In this document: positions 20,171 through 30,279 of the stretch, piece after piece
Position numbering within the stretch: the first letter of the stretch is position 1
Layout of the letters: each line of letters starts with the position of its first letter
Source of the DNA: Haemonchus contortus
Taxonomy: Eukaryota > Nematoda > Chromadorea > Rhabditida > Trichostrongylidae
Direction: 5' to 3'
NCBI GenBank assembly: GCA_000469685.2
Contig: LS997564.1
Span: forward strand, 41,310,240-41,374,239
Length of the DNA stretch: 64,000 nt
Position numbers and translations under genes: made by a program
Notes under the pieces: generated by a model
Told to the model about the DNA's origin: nothing
Seen by the model: only the letters and a program-made list of their open reading frames with translations
Databases searched by the model: none

Positions 20171-21337
20171 TCATGAAACGTTAGACAGTGCTTGTCTAAC
20201 GTTTTGGATGACATCTCTTACTCTATCTTTGGAATTTGGTACAGTGCACAACGCGCGATGGTGTCCGTCGTCATTGGGGATGAGGAAGTCCAAAGCCGTG
20301 TCTCGAACTATTGAGCAGTACCAACATTCCTTTTCCTTTTCTTCGCAATTCGTCTGGTCTTTACACCGTCCCCAGCAGTAGAAACACCTTTTACTAAATC
20401 GTATGATGCGACGTCTTTGGTGTCCTTCTCGAACTTCGGGACAGGAGTCAGAGAAATGTGCTCCTCTTATCTCACAGAATGCACATGTTACGGAGAACTT
20501 GACCTGCTGTGATCTGTAGGCAATCTTTCTGGTCGGGAGCAGCCGTAGTCCTCTCTCAAGTTCTTCTAGTTCTCTTTCGATTTCGTTGTGAGGGCGCTTC
20601 CTAGGGCAATTAACGCCCTGGTGACGGCTTCCATCCTCGTCGTAATCCGTATATCGAGTTGGACGATCGCTTGATGCTTGAGGAGCAGACTGAGGATGTT
20701 CTTCTTTCTCCACGTCGTCCGCGGTCTCAGTGGTCTCCGAGATCAGTCTGAGTAAGTATTCATCATCCGTTGTTTTCTCGACTTTCCGTCCATTGCTGAG
20801 ATTGTCCGTAGTCATTTCGGCACTCTCTTTTGCTTGAACCTCCATGGCATTTTTGCCGTGAGGGACGTTATTGTTTTGGTCTGGAATATTCTTTAATAGT
20901 TGACTCAGTTCATAGTCGATTTCCGATGCGATTCGGTCGACCTTCTGAATGTATCCATCAGCCGTCAACGTGATCTTGTCCTTATCGATGTCTTTTTCCA
21001 TCCTTTCTTTATCCTCCTTTTCCTTCTCGAGTATCGAGCGCCATGAATCGAGTAGCAATAAGTGTTGTTTGAGGCGTGAAAGATTGTCCTTTGTAGAGTT
21101 CGCCATCCTGAGAAAGCGGCTAGCTATCAGGATGAGCTTCTCCGGATGGCAATCGGAGCAAGTAGAGTTAATGCAGTGACTCGTCCAGGATGTATCCAGC
21201 TCCTCTACTTGTTCGACTTGCTCTTTGAGCTCCTGCCACGTCAGCGATATTTCCGTTTTAAGATCTGGTGGGACTGCGTTTTGCCAGAAATTGGCCATGA
21301 AGCGAGATTCCTTAAGGTAAAATCCTTCCTCCGGCAT
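20171..21337 (-). CDS. BEL element accessory protein, Cys/His-rich, 388 codons
   Basis: A separate frame 110 bp downstream of pol, where some BEL elements carry env. It shows neither a signal peptide nor a membrane segment. The N-terminal half is helical and charged, with an early Cys/His cluster (HCINSTCSDCHPEK, residues about 54-67) and a coiled-coil-like stretch (EKEKEDKERMEKDIDKDK). The C-terminal third has several Cys pairs: FSVTCAFCEIRGAHFSDSC, then RCFYCWGRCKDQTNC and ECWYC, suggesting two or three zinc-binding knuckles. It may bind nucleic acid. Translation could use a spliced RNA (an acceptor-like TTTTAAG lies just upstream of the ATG). No function is assigned. Confidence 0.75.
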   Translation of the reverse strand: MPEEGFYLKESRFMANFWQNAVPPDLKTEISLTWQELKEQVEQVEELDTSWTSHCINSTCSDCHPEKLILIASRFLRMANSTKDNLSRLKQHLLLLDSWRSILEKEKEDKERMEKDIDKDKITLTADGYIQKVDRIASEIDYELSQLLKNIPDQNNNVPHGKNAMEVQAKESAEMTTDNLSNGRKVEKTTDDEYLLRLISETTETADDVEKEEHPQSAPQASSDRPTRYTDYDEDGSRHQGVNCPRKRPHNEIERELEELERGLRLLPTRKIAYRSQQVKFSVTCAFCEIRGAHFSDSCPEVREGHQRRRIIRFSKRCFYCWGRCKDQTNCEEKEKECWYCSIVRDTALDFLIPNDDGHHRALCTVPNSKDRVRDVIQNVRQALSNVS

Positions 21338-21447
21338 TGGTCCGGGAACCTTAAAATGGGTTATTGAATTAGGACAACAAATGTGAAAGGAATTATGTAT
21401 TGAACTATATTGAGTTATTGATATTGTATATTGAGTATTGTCCTAAC

Positions 21448-24400
21448 TTATTGTGAGTGTGCCGGAGATTCGCCGTGATTTTCCAATGGCGTTAAGTTTG
21501 AAATATTGAGATTGAACTGGTTGCTTTTGAGATTGCAAGTGAGATCCACTTCCAGATTCGTTGTGTGTATGTCAGACGGAATCTGTAGGTGAGATACATT
21601 TGCGCTTTCACTTTCGGCATAATCAATTGGTCTCCTCTTGCGGAAATCGTATCGTGGCATCGTTTGTGGCTGACTATTGTCGGTGAAAGAATCAGCCTGT
21701 GGTTGAATTGATGTTCCATTTTGTAAGCCGCATTTCTCTCTTCCCGCGGATTGATTCGTGAGTTCTAACGAATCATCGTCCAGTTCCAGTGGAGTTATCA
21801 AATTGACTGGTCTTCGAATAAGTCGTTGGGAAGGTAGTCTGATGACAACTTCACGTATTGTTCCTCGAGCATTGGCTATGGCGTTATGAATTACGCCCAT
21901 TTTCCAAGAATGACGAGGCAATACGGGGTCATTTATAAGAACAATTGTTCCCTCCTTCGGATATTTAGAACATCCCCGCTTTTTCCCGATGTTGAGGGTA
22001 TGTTTCTCTCTGAGCGCCGTGAGGTATTCGGTTTGCCATGCTCTCCAAAATTTTTCTGCAAGTTGGCAAGACGACTCCAAGGCTTTGGTCGCTTGCTGTT
22101 TAGTTTGAATCGCAGCCAATTCCGCCGGTGGCAAATATTGCGGATCTTCTGTTTCTTCCGTTTTCTGACCAGCTGGGTAATAGACTAGGATATCTTTCTG
22201 AATGAAGTCTATTGGTCTCAATATTACGTCCTTATGTGGTTCTCCGGTGACATATGTAAGAGGACGTGTGTTGAGGAGCGCTTCAATCTCGATCAGAATT
22301 GTTGATAGTTCCTCTAAAGGGAGGATAGAACGCCCTATTGTTTTGAAAAGACTGAGCTTGATTGATTTAATTAACCTCTCGTAGAAGCCACCTTGCCATG
22401 GAGCAAATGGAGTATTGTAATGCCATTCGATTTCTCTGTTGCTTAACTCTTTCAGCACTGTTGGATCACTCTTGGCGGCGTGAAGACACTCTTTTAAGAT
22501 AGTTTCCCCCAGTTCAAACGTTGGGGCGTTGTCGCTTGTGATAGATTGAGGAATCCCTCTGCGTGCGAAGAAACGACGAAGCATGTTGAGGAACGCTCTA
22601 GTAGTCATGTCAGAAACGACGTCCAGGTGAATAAGTCGGGTGGTCATACAAGTTATTATCGTACCATAGCATTTCTCATGAGCTCCTGTTGCTGAGGATA
22701 TTGAGAGAGGTCCGAAATAGTCAAGGCCGATATGTTGGAAAGGATATGAGCGGAGAACTCGCTCTTTCGGTAAGCTCTCTTGTTTTGGATACCTATAGGG
22801 CAGATTGTTGAATTTCTGACATTGGAAGCATTTCCGTATTAGTGTGCAGACTTGCGAGCGTAACTGGGGTATCCAAAATTCTTGTCGAACCATGGCCATT
22901 GTGTGGTTGACACCGGGATGGCCTTGTTGGTGCTTCTCTCTTATGATAATATCCGCCAAAAGGGTTTTCTGATGGACGAAAATAGGATTCTTGGTATTGT
23001 TGTGCAAGTGTGCATTTCCAAGTCGTCCATAACAACGGTAAATACCTTGTTCATCTTGATGGATATTGAATTGTTGCAACGAATTAATCAGTCGCTGGGT
23101 GATATGCATTGTTTGATGGTGACGAATGAGCTCTAGTCCCGCTATTCGAATTTCGGAGGCCGTTAAATACGTTGGATGTTCTGGATGACATTGATTACTC
23201 GTCATGATGCGAGTTAGAAGCTGACAACTTTGCGGGTTGGTGCGTCTGATAAGAGCGCTAATGAAACGAAGAGCGTATGCCAGAATTCTTTTAGCTCTGG
23301 TCAGCGTCTTAACCTGAGTCGCACCAATAAGTTCGGTATTGTTCTCGCTCTTAGATTTTAGAGTGAGTATGCTATCAGGCTCATTGTCTCCGTTGGGATC
23401 GATTCCTTCGTGATCCTCTAATGGATATTGGAAGAGTTTATCTTGGTCTGGCCATTGATTTGGTGGGTATTGTAGGAACGGTGGGCCTGTCCACCACCTA
23501 TGACTTTCCAATTCTTGTTTGGTTACACCCCGAGTTGCACAATCCGCCGGATTGTCCTTCGACGAGACATGTCCGATTTTGACGGGACATTGCTGCGTTG
23601 TAAAGTGACATGCTATGTTGTTTATTTCAATGATGCGTCGATAAACAAAGGGTCCAACCTCACGTTCTGGCTTTCGTTTGAGCCAACTGATGACAATCTC
23701 AGAATCGGTGAATAGGTACACCGCCTGTATATTGAGTGAGTCTTTGAGCTCATTAAATACGTGATTGGAAAGCCGCATAGCCAAGGTAGCAGCGTTTAGT
23801 TCCAATTTTGGAATAGTGTATTGTCCTTGAAGGGGTGTTAGTTTTGATTTGGCCATGAGTAGAGATGACCTATTGTTCTGGCATAGATATACACATGCTG
23901 CCATAGAAGACGTACTAGCATCCGCGAAAGTGGTGAGAATAACCGTCTCGTTTTTGGATGCTTTGTATCGTGGGATCTTCTTTTCGAAGCCTTGCACTTC
24001 CTTCACTATGTCTATCCATTCGGCTTCCTCACTCGTAGGCAGCCTTTGGTCCCAGCTATACTGATTTTTCCATAATCTTTGAAGAAACGTTTTTGACCGG
24101 TAAAGAAGTGGGAGAATCCAACCAAGTGGATCATAAATGGAGGCGATTGCGCTCGTAACAGCTCTTTTGGTCACTATTGGGGTGTCTGGAAAACGACATG
24201 AAGCGAGAATTGTGTCATTATGAACATCCCATTGGAGACCCAACACTTTCGGACAAGTTTCTGTGGTCCGGTCTCTTTCTTCTATGACCTTCATCAAGAG
24301 CTGGTTGTTGGATGAGAATTCACGTAGGTTCATGTTCAGCTCGTGGAAAATTTGTTTTGTCTGACGGTAAATATCTTTTGCTTCTTCGGGGTCATCTGTT

Positions 24401-27333
24401 GTCAGCAGAAGATTGTCCACATACATGTTTCTTTTGATATCTTGAGTCAGTTTCTTTTCATTCTGGCAGGTATCGAGGTGGTAATTGATAGCTCCTGCTA
24501 GTAGAAATGGAGATGACTTCAACCCGAACGTTACCCTGGTGAAACGAAACGTTATTGTGTTATTGATCGACGGAGGTGACTTGTGGTCACGTAGCCAGAA
24601 GCATCTGGTTGCGTCTCTGTCTTGTTCTTGTAGACGAACTTGAAGGAACGCCTTTTCGATGTCCGAAATTATTGCTATCCTTCCAATCCCAAACCGTAGG
24701 AGAATCCCGTGTATCAGAGGTAGGATAACTGGTCCTCTGTATAGCACGTCGTTCAAGGAAGGGCAATTCTTGTAATGTGCTGATGCATCGAAAACGACTC
24801 TCAATTTTGTTGTGGTCTTGTGTGGGGTGATTACAGGTTGATGCGGGATGTAGTGTACTCGGTTCCCCTCAACTACGGTGGCATCCTCTACAGGTTCGAT
24901 GATGTTCCGATGAAATTGATCTCGGAAAACATCATTGTATTGTTCCAGAAGGTCTTTTTCTTTACTTATCGATGACCACACATTGACAAGGCGTCTGTAA
25001 GCTAGGCTTTTGTTGTCTGGTAGGAAAGTACATTGTTCTACCCATGGGAGACGCACATAGTAGCCGTCCGGTCTACGTTGTATTGTGCTGTTGAATTGTT
25101 CCCATACATTTTTATCCCTTGCAGCTCGAGCCTCTTTTTCTGCACCCATGAATTCTTCCGTTCCTACTGCGTCTAGGGACCAAAACTTGTCCCATTTTTC
25201 CTTCTCTTCCTGAGAAGTTTCGTTTTCTGTAGACGATATTGTGTATTGTTGGATAAGGTCCATGGACCAGAGTTTTTCCCATTCACTTGCTTCATCTTGA
25301 AGCTGTTGGGAGACCTGGAAAACGTTTTCGTTCTCTAGGTTAGGTCTTCCTGAAACCAAATATCCCATTTTGGTGGGTAAAATGTGCATTCCTGAGGGTA
25401 AGGGTATTGATGGCTCGTCGGTTCGTACGAAACTCCATAGTTGATCGCACCCAAGCAAAATAGATGGAGTTATCTTCTTCTTATCATTTTTCCATATTGC
25501 CGGCAAGTTCAGGGAACGAATGAATTCCCTGTCGTTTACAGGAAGATCTGGCGTCTCAAGAGAACGTGTAAGAACGCTGTGTGTGAGCAGCTCTAGGTTG
25601 TGAGGGTTGCCTTCTGCATCCCAAACGTCTATGTGTACTCGGTTGCATCTAATTTTCTTTATTTCCTGAGAACCGAACGTTGCCAGTTGGACCTCTTTGG
25701 AGTCCTCTACTGGTAAGTGCAGTCGGTTGGCCAAGCAGCTATCAATAAAGGATAATTCAGCTCCAGTGTCGAGCAAAGCATGCACCTTTATTAGTGCCTT
25801 TGTATCGGTATCGACAATGGTGAGCTCTCCTATTGGTAGGCAAGGATGCGTGCGCAACGACTTGTTGGTTGCAGCTTGGTGTTGAAGGATTACGGATTCC
25901 GCATTTGTTTTGTCTGGGGAACCGAGCTCGCTGGTTGCTGTCGTAATGTTTACTTGAGAGTGAGCCTTCTGTACTTTCTTGTAGGCATTTTCGCCACCGT
26001 TTCCCTTCTTTGATCTTGTTGTTGATGTCCGAGTAGCACTCGGAGCTTCTTGGGCATTGCCTATTTTAGTTTTTCCGTAGATATTGGTGCTTGCTTTGAA
26101 GCAGCAGGAGGTATGATGCGCCCCTCCACAACTGAAGCACATTCGTCCTCCGCATTGGGCAGTATTGTGATTTGGGGACGCACATATCAAGCACAGGTTG
26201 TGCTTCCTCAGATAAGTTGATCTTTCTTGAGGAGTGGAATATTGCGTGCATGCATGCGATGGGTGTGTAGCCCTGCAGTACATGCAGGTACGTTTGAAAT
26301 CTTCTTTATTGTTAAGGACTTTATTGGTCTTCATCGATTCTTTGGGTCTTGTTTCTGTGTACGTCAGGATCAGTTCCTCCGTACTTATCACTTCGTCCAG
26401 GTGTTGGAAGAGCAGGCTCATCGTGAAAGGAGTTGACGGTGCAACTCTCTGTTTCTTTGCAATCACCTTACGCTTTAGTTGATCAGGGAATTTGCTCAAC
26501 ACTTTCTTGATGAGCCAGGAGTTATTGACCTCCTCGCCCTTCTCCTCCAATTGGGTCACAATGCCCTGGAGTTGTTCTAGGAGGTGACGCTGATCTTTGA
26601 TAGACTGCCCCCTCAGCGAGCAGTGATCCATTCTTTCCACTAAGGCATTAATCAGAACTTCTCTGTTATTGTACTTATTGTGAAGGAACTGTATTGCTTT
26701 GTTGTAGTTGTCTCCTGTGACCTGGAGTACCTTTATGGATTCTTTGGCTTCCCCTTTGAGGGCATTTAGCAGATAATTGAACTTGATCATATCTGCAATA
26801 TCTTGGGAGTGGACATTGGTATTGAAAATCTCCCAAAAACTGTCCCATTCCCAAATATTCCCTCCAAAGGTGGGTATTGGAATGGGCGGAAGCTCCAGTG
26901 GCTTCACTCTTGCGTGACGTGTTGATGGGAATGAACTGGATTCTGCTGCAGGAGATATTGGTTGAGCAAGCAGAGATTTAATAGTGCCAAGCCGTGTTTG
27001 TAAAAGAATAGAGTAGTCAAATGCAACGCTGAGACTGATCTCGCTTTTGCCGACATACTCTTCAAAACCATTCGGTTCGTTACCGGAAACGCTGATGCTA
27101 TCAAATGTTGAAGCTAACCCGTCAAGGGAAGTTTCCACCTTTGCCATTGCTAGTTCAATGGCTTTGATACCCTCTTCCAATTTGCGTATCTTTTCGAGAT
27201 GAACATCTCGAGTTAAATTGGGATCGAGAGAAGTGTCCTCAAGTCCTTCTTGCTTGAGGCTATCGAGAATGAGCTCGAGTTTATTGATACTGGACGTCAA
27301 GAGACGTTTCTTGGTGCTGAGTAGGGTAGACAT
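21448..27333 (-). CDS. BEL/Pao Gag-Pol polyprotein, 1961 codons, intact
   Basis: One open frame carries all domains in BEL order. Gag is the first ~430 residues, with a coiled-coil N-terminus and Cys knuckles (CMYCRATHPSHAC at ~350, CFSCGGAHHTSCC at ~400). The aspartic protease has HALLDTGAELSFID near 520. Reverse transcriptase has KLRVVFDASAH near 855 and the catalytic box MYVDN near 970. RNase H has TTFADAST near 1134. Integrase has an HHCC finger (HQQGHPGVNH to CFQCQKF, ~1466-1500) and D,D,E residues in GLDYFGP (~1540), TSDNAPTF (~1597) and WQGGFYERL (~1649). The C-terminal ~200 residues are a tail. The RT box has Asn where most elements have the second Asp. It makes its own cDNA and inserts it. 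Confidence 0.95.
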   Translation of the reverse strand: MSTLLSTKKRLLTSSINKLELILDSLKQEGLEDTSLDPNLTRDVHLEKIRKLEEGIKAIELAMAKVETSLDGLASTFDSISVSGNEPNGFEEYVGKSEISLSVAFDYSILLQTRLGTIKSLLAQPISPAAESSSFPSTRHARVKPLELPPIPIPTFGGNIWEWDSFWEIFNTNVHSQDIADMIKFNYLLNALKGEAKESIKVLQVTGDNYNKAIQFLHNKYNNREVLINALVERMDHCSLRGQSIKDQRHLLEQLQGIVTQLEEKGEEVNNSWLIKKVLSKFPDQLKRKVIAKKQRVAPSTPFTMSLLFQHLDEVISTEELILTYTETRPKESMKTNKVLNNKEDFKRTCMYCRATHPSHACTQYSTPQERSTYLRKHNLCLICASPNHNTAQCGGRMCFSCGGAHHTSCCFKASTNIYGKTKIGNAQEAPSATRTSTTRSKKGNGGENAYKKVQKAHSQVNITTATSELGSPDKTNAESVILQHQAATNKSLRTHPCLPIGELTIVDTDTKALIKVHALLDTGAELSFIDSCLANRLHLPVEDSKEVQLATFGSQEIKKIRCNRVHIDVWDAEGNPHNLELLTHSVLTRSLETPDLPVNDREFIRSLNLPAIWKNDKKKITPSILLGCDQLWSFVRTDEPSIPLPSGMHILPTKMGYLVSGRPNLENENVFQVSQQLQDEASEWEKLWSMDLIQQYTISSTENETSQEEKEKWDKFWSLDAVGTEEFMGAEKEARAARDKNVWEQFNSTIQRRPDGYYVRLPWVEQCTFLPDNKSLAYRRLVNVWSSISKEKDLLEQYNDVFRDQFHRNIIEPVEDATVVEGNRVHYIPHQPVITPHKTTTKLRVVFDASAHYKNCPSLNDVLYRGPVILPLIHGILLRFGIGRIAIISDIEKAFLQVRLQEQDRDATRCFWLRDHKSPPSINNTITFRFTRVTFGLKSSPFLLAGAINYHLDTCQNEKKLTQDIKRNMYVDNLLLTTDDPEEAKDIYRQTKQIFHELNMNLREFSSNNQLLMKVIEERDRTTETCPKVLGLQWDVHNDTILASCRFPDTPIVTKRAVTSAIASIYDPLGWILPLLYRSKTFLQRLWKNQYSWDQRLPTSEEAEWIDIVKEVQGFEKKIPRYKASKNETVILTTFADASTSSMAACVYLCQNNRSSLLMAKSKLTPLQGQYTIPKLELNAATLAMRLSNHVFNELKDSLNIQAVYLFTDSEIVISWLKRKPEREVGPFVYRRIIEINNIACHFTTQQCPVKIGHVSSKDNPADCATRGVTKQELESHRWWTGPPFLQYPPNQWPDQDKLFQYPLEDHEGIDPNGDNEPDSILTLKSKSENNTELIGATQVKTLTRAKRILAYALRFISALIRRTNPQSCQLLTRIMTSNQCHPEHPTYLTASEIRIAGLELIRHHQTMHITQRLINSLQQFNIHQDEQGIYRCYGRLGNAHLHNNTKNPIFVHQKTLLADIIIREKHQQGHPGVNHTMAMVRQEFWIPQLRSQVCTLIRKCFQCQKFNNLPYRYPKQESLPKERVLRSYPFQHIGLDYFGPLSISSATGAHEKCYGTIITCMTTRLIHLDVVSDMTTRAFLNMLRRFFARRGIPQSITSDNAPTFELGETILKECLHAAKSDPTVLKELSNREIEWHYNTPFAPWQGGFYERLIKSIKLSLFKTIGRSILPLEELSTILIEIEALLNTRPLTYVTGEPHKDVILRPIDFIQKDILVYYPAGQKTEETEDPQYLPPAELAAIQTKQQATKALESSCQLAEKFWRAWQTEYLTALREKHTLNIGKKRGCSKYPKEGTIVLINDPVLPRHSWKMGVIHNAIANARGTIREVVIRLPSQRLIRRPVNLITPLELDDDSLELTNQSAGREKCGLQNGTSIQPQADSFTDNSQPQTMPRYDFRKRRPIDYAESESANVSHLQIPSDIHTTNLEVDLTCNLKSNQFNLNISNLTPLENHGESPAHSQ

Positions 27334-27608
27334 CCTTGTTTAGTAATATTGAATGTCCCTAATGGCACCTGTGACTAAGAGAATTGAGTTCCCTTATTGT
27401 TTTCCAAGATATTGGAATATTGAATATTGTTCTGTCTCAAAAGATATTGAGGTATTGGATATTGAAGCCGTATTGAGAACAGAACTCAGATATTGGAAGA
27501 GAAATGCAGTATCAAAGAGAAAAAAAAATGCGGTTGTGATTTAGATTCCAAAGCAACCGCTCAGCTTTCCGGTAAAGAATGAAGTTGACTAACCTGGCTC
27601 CGAAGATT

Positions 27609-27620
27609 GCCGATGCACCA
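27609..27620 (-). other. BEL primer-binding site, tRNA-Gly
   Basis: Three bases after the 5' LTR the minus strand reads TGGTGCATCGGC. This is complementary to the 12 3'-terminal bases (GCCGATGCA plus CCA) of the nematode tRNA-Gly type. It would prime minus-strand cDNA synthesis. Confidence 0.75.
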
Positions 27621-27623
27621 GAT

Positions 27624-28128
27624 TGTGGTAAATAATGTGGTGAGGTTGCTCGCCCAAAATCTATATAGATTTGCCACGCGGATACCTCTGAACTGCTTGA
27701 GTGCACGGCTTGGTGTGAAACTTTATTAGTACAACGAAACACTAATAAGAGTTACTTCTTCTCCTGCGGTCGTCCGACGTCCGATCGTGGAAAGGTCGAC
27801 TGGATATTGAGTATTGGATATTGGATATTGAATATTGGATATTGGATATTGGATATTGGATATTGGATATTGGATATTGGATATTGGATATTGGGTATTG
27901 GATATTGGATACGGTAATGCCGGATTGCAGACCACCAGGTCCAAGAATGAGCCCACTGAGAAGCCCTCCGGCTATTTATACCCCCCGGTCAGGCCACAGA
28001 TCAAAGGTTAGATCACACGCACTTTTGATCTTCGCATGTCGGTGCGCGCGTTGGGCCACCTCGACGACAGAGTGTTAGTGTAGAGCTTGCCGCCTTGTAG
28101 CATGTACTGTATGGTAGCAGCTGCTACA
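27624..28128 (-). repeat. BEL/Pao 5' LTR with promoter
   Basis: 505 bp, same sequence as 19653-20157. In the element's direction it starts TGTAGCAGCTGCTACCATAC, whose first 16 bases are almost a perfect palindrome. It contains TATAAATAG at 27972-27980, the heptamer array, and AATAAA at 27722-27727. Confidence 0.93.
27972..27980 (-). promoter_or_regulatory. TATA box of the BEL element
   Basis: TATAAATAG on the minus strand within the 5' LTR, upstream of the polyadenylation signal at 27722-27727, as expected for a U3-R layout. Confidence 0.7.
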
Positions 28129-28133
28129 GCCTT

Positions 28134-30021
28134 ACTTAGTGTGGTCAAGGGAATAAAAAAATCTTATAACCTTTTCAAGAGGAATACGACATTAAATAGT
28201 TTCATCCGCTACAGTTCACTTTCGATATACTCTATCACATGCGATATCAACCCTGAGGACTACAGTCGGCTTAGTCTATCAAAGACTCCATGCGGAAATC
28301 TCCAAGAATTTTTTATCTAACAGTGACTTCAACTGAAGCACACTATTCTCTTGCCAGCCATACCGGCGAAAAAATGGCATTGAATTAATTAATTAATTAA
28401 TATGTAAACCCTATGCATGCGAGTATGCGACTCCTTTATAAAATAACTACCACGTTCTCTGTTCATGTGCTTCACTAATAATTTCTTGCAACTTATTGAA
28501 ACAACCATGGATTTTACCGCGTGAAAAGTTTTCTCAACGTAACGGTTACAAACTGTGTATTTTCACTTTTTTAAAGACTTTCCTCCGCCGAAATGCGGGA
28601 ATACGACTCCATGATTCTTAATCTCTCCTATTTATAAAGCAGTAAGCTGGTGTGTCGGTTTGTAGACTTGTGTAATTCTCGGTTTGTCGTTCTGTCCGTC
28701 CGCGAAACTTTGTAAATATGATAAAGGTAGTGATATGGGAAACCCAGCTCCGTCCCACATATCCTTATTATTTATGGAGCAGTGAATTATGGAGTGGATT
28801 ATTAAAGTTGAGTGAGTACTGTGGTGTGAAGCCACTAATGTGAAGTGAAATGGATACTCCAGAACTGTGATTCCCATCTGCACTGGCATCGTGCTATGTA
28901 TGTCAATACAATGTTCGGAGGTGAAGGGTAGTTGAAGTACCTCTGTTTTTTTCAACATTGAGCGCTAGAGAGGGGTATATGAGGAGGTTAGCCCTTAATT
29001 GTGCTCAAAAACGTTTCTTAATCGAGAGCATGCAGCAGCATGCTGACCTGCCTGAACTTCAGAAGCACCGAAGTGATTTGGTCAATTGGATATTCAACTC
29101 ACACCCCATCCTAGCTTTTTGCACTGGGTAATTATCTCATCCCCGCAGCCCCTCCTCTGCATTCAAGCCCTCAGGTCAATATTGAATAGGAGCGATACCC
29201 CCCTCAAGCCGAGCGACCCTACTTGTATTATTAAATAATACGATCTCCTCTGTATAGCGTAGATAGCCCTCTAACTAATACCATACTGTTTACAATTAGA
29301 GATTGCTTTTTAGGGAAATCTAACTCAGAACGTTACCTTTTACTGCGAAAGTGAGGACCACCATCCCACCTTGTTTCTACTATTTCCATTTCAATTAAGT
29401 GATTGTCAAAGTTCATTGCGGTTGACCTTGTCGAGCCAAAGGAGATGAATCGAGGATTATACTCACTAAGGATGGCTATAAATCAAAAACTATGAAAAAG
29501 CTGCTCGATGTTTCGCCTAGATCCCTTTGAGTTTCTCAGCTGTAAACAATAAAAAAATAAAGAAAGAAAGAGGATAACTTCTAGTTGTAATGCTTCCAAT
29601 AGCAAGGTGCGTTTAAGGATACGGCAAGCAGTGAATTTTCAAACAACTGCGTGGATAGAGACATTCGACTACTTTACGCTGGGTTCACTCACCATTCGGA
29701 CATGCGGCGGATCCTTTTTCGCAGTTCTAACCATTCTACTAGCACACCACCTAACCCAGTTCCTAGATCCTTTTCTTAATCAGCTCTCCCTTGGGCGATA
29801 CCGACTCTTAGTTCTGGCATGAGCATGCATGTGCCGGCTGGTCACTGACTGACGCAGAGTTAAGCAGAGAGCTGACTACAAACTCTGCATCCCCACACCA
29901 GGCTTGGAACTGTAACAGTTTCCAGAAGTTTCCAGAATTGTTCAATTTTGAGCGCTTCCGTAACCAGAATTTTATAATGAACAAATTGCTCAGATTTATA
30001 GAAGCAAAACGGTAACTTTCG
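28134..30021. other. Intergenic region, no gene seen
   Basis: A (TTAA)n-type simple repeat at 28384-28402 (AATTAATTAATTAATTAAT). The remaining ~1.8 kb has short open frames without family motifs or conserved copies in the window. Confidence 0.4.
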
Positions 30022-30200
30022 CTATGGTTCTTCATAAAGAACCGGTTGTTGTGCAACAACTGTGACAGAAGCGGCATACTTCGGCACATACCCTTCTATC
30101 ACACCAATTTGAACAACTTGCCCATGCGGTTGGCCGGGAAAGATTACCGAATCGTTTGGGGTTTTTGCTGGAGCTGCTGTTATTCTGAGTAAACGAACAA
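30022..30200 (-). pseudogene. Duplicated tail exon of the secreted family
   Basis: On the minus strand the frame reads APAKTPNDSV, a middle GQVVQIGV and an end VVAQQPVLYEEP. This parallels the tail of the gene at 30280-31191 (AAPTKPNDTL, GQVAQIDV, VVAQQPVL). It lies immediately downstream of that gene's stop, so it is a tandem copy of the last exon or an alternative last exon. Confidence 0.5.
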
Positions 30201-30279
30201 TAAAAGAACAGTAGTGTCTACAGCACCCAAAGAGAAAAAACTGAAGTGATTGCCCAGATTTATTCAAGAAAAACAACTT

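Larger units (their letters stand above)
19653..28128 (-). mobile_element. Complete BEL/Pao LTR retrotransposon
   Basis: The element is 8476 bp on the minus strand. It has two 505-bp LTRs, TG...CA ends and a 5-bp target duplication GCCTT at 19648-19652 and 28129-28133. The LTRs show no difference that I could find, so insertion is recent. A tRNA-Gly primer site, one gag-pol frame and one extra frame downstream of pol make it structurally complete. Its flanks show no interrupted gene. Confidence 0.95.
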
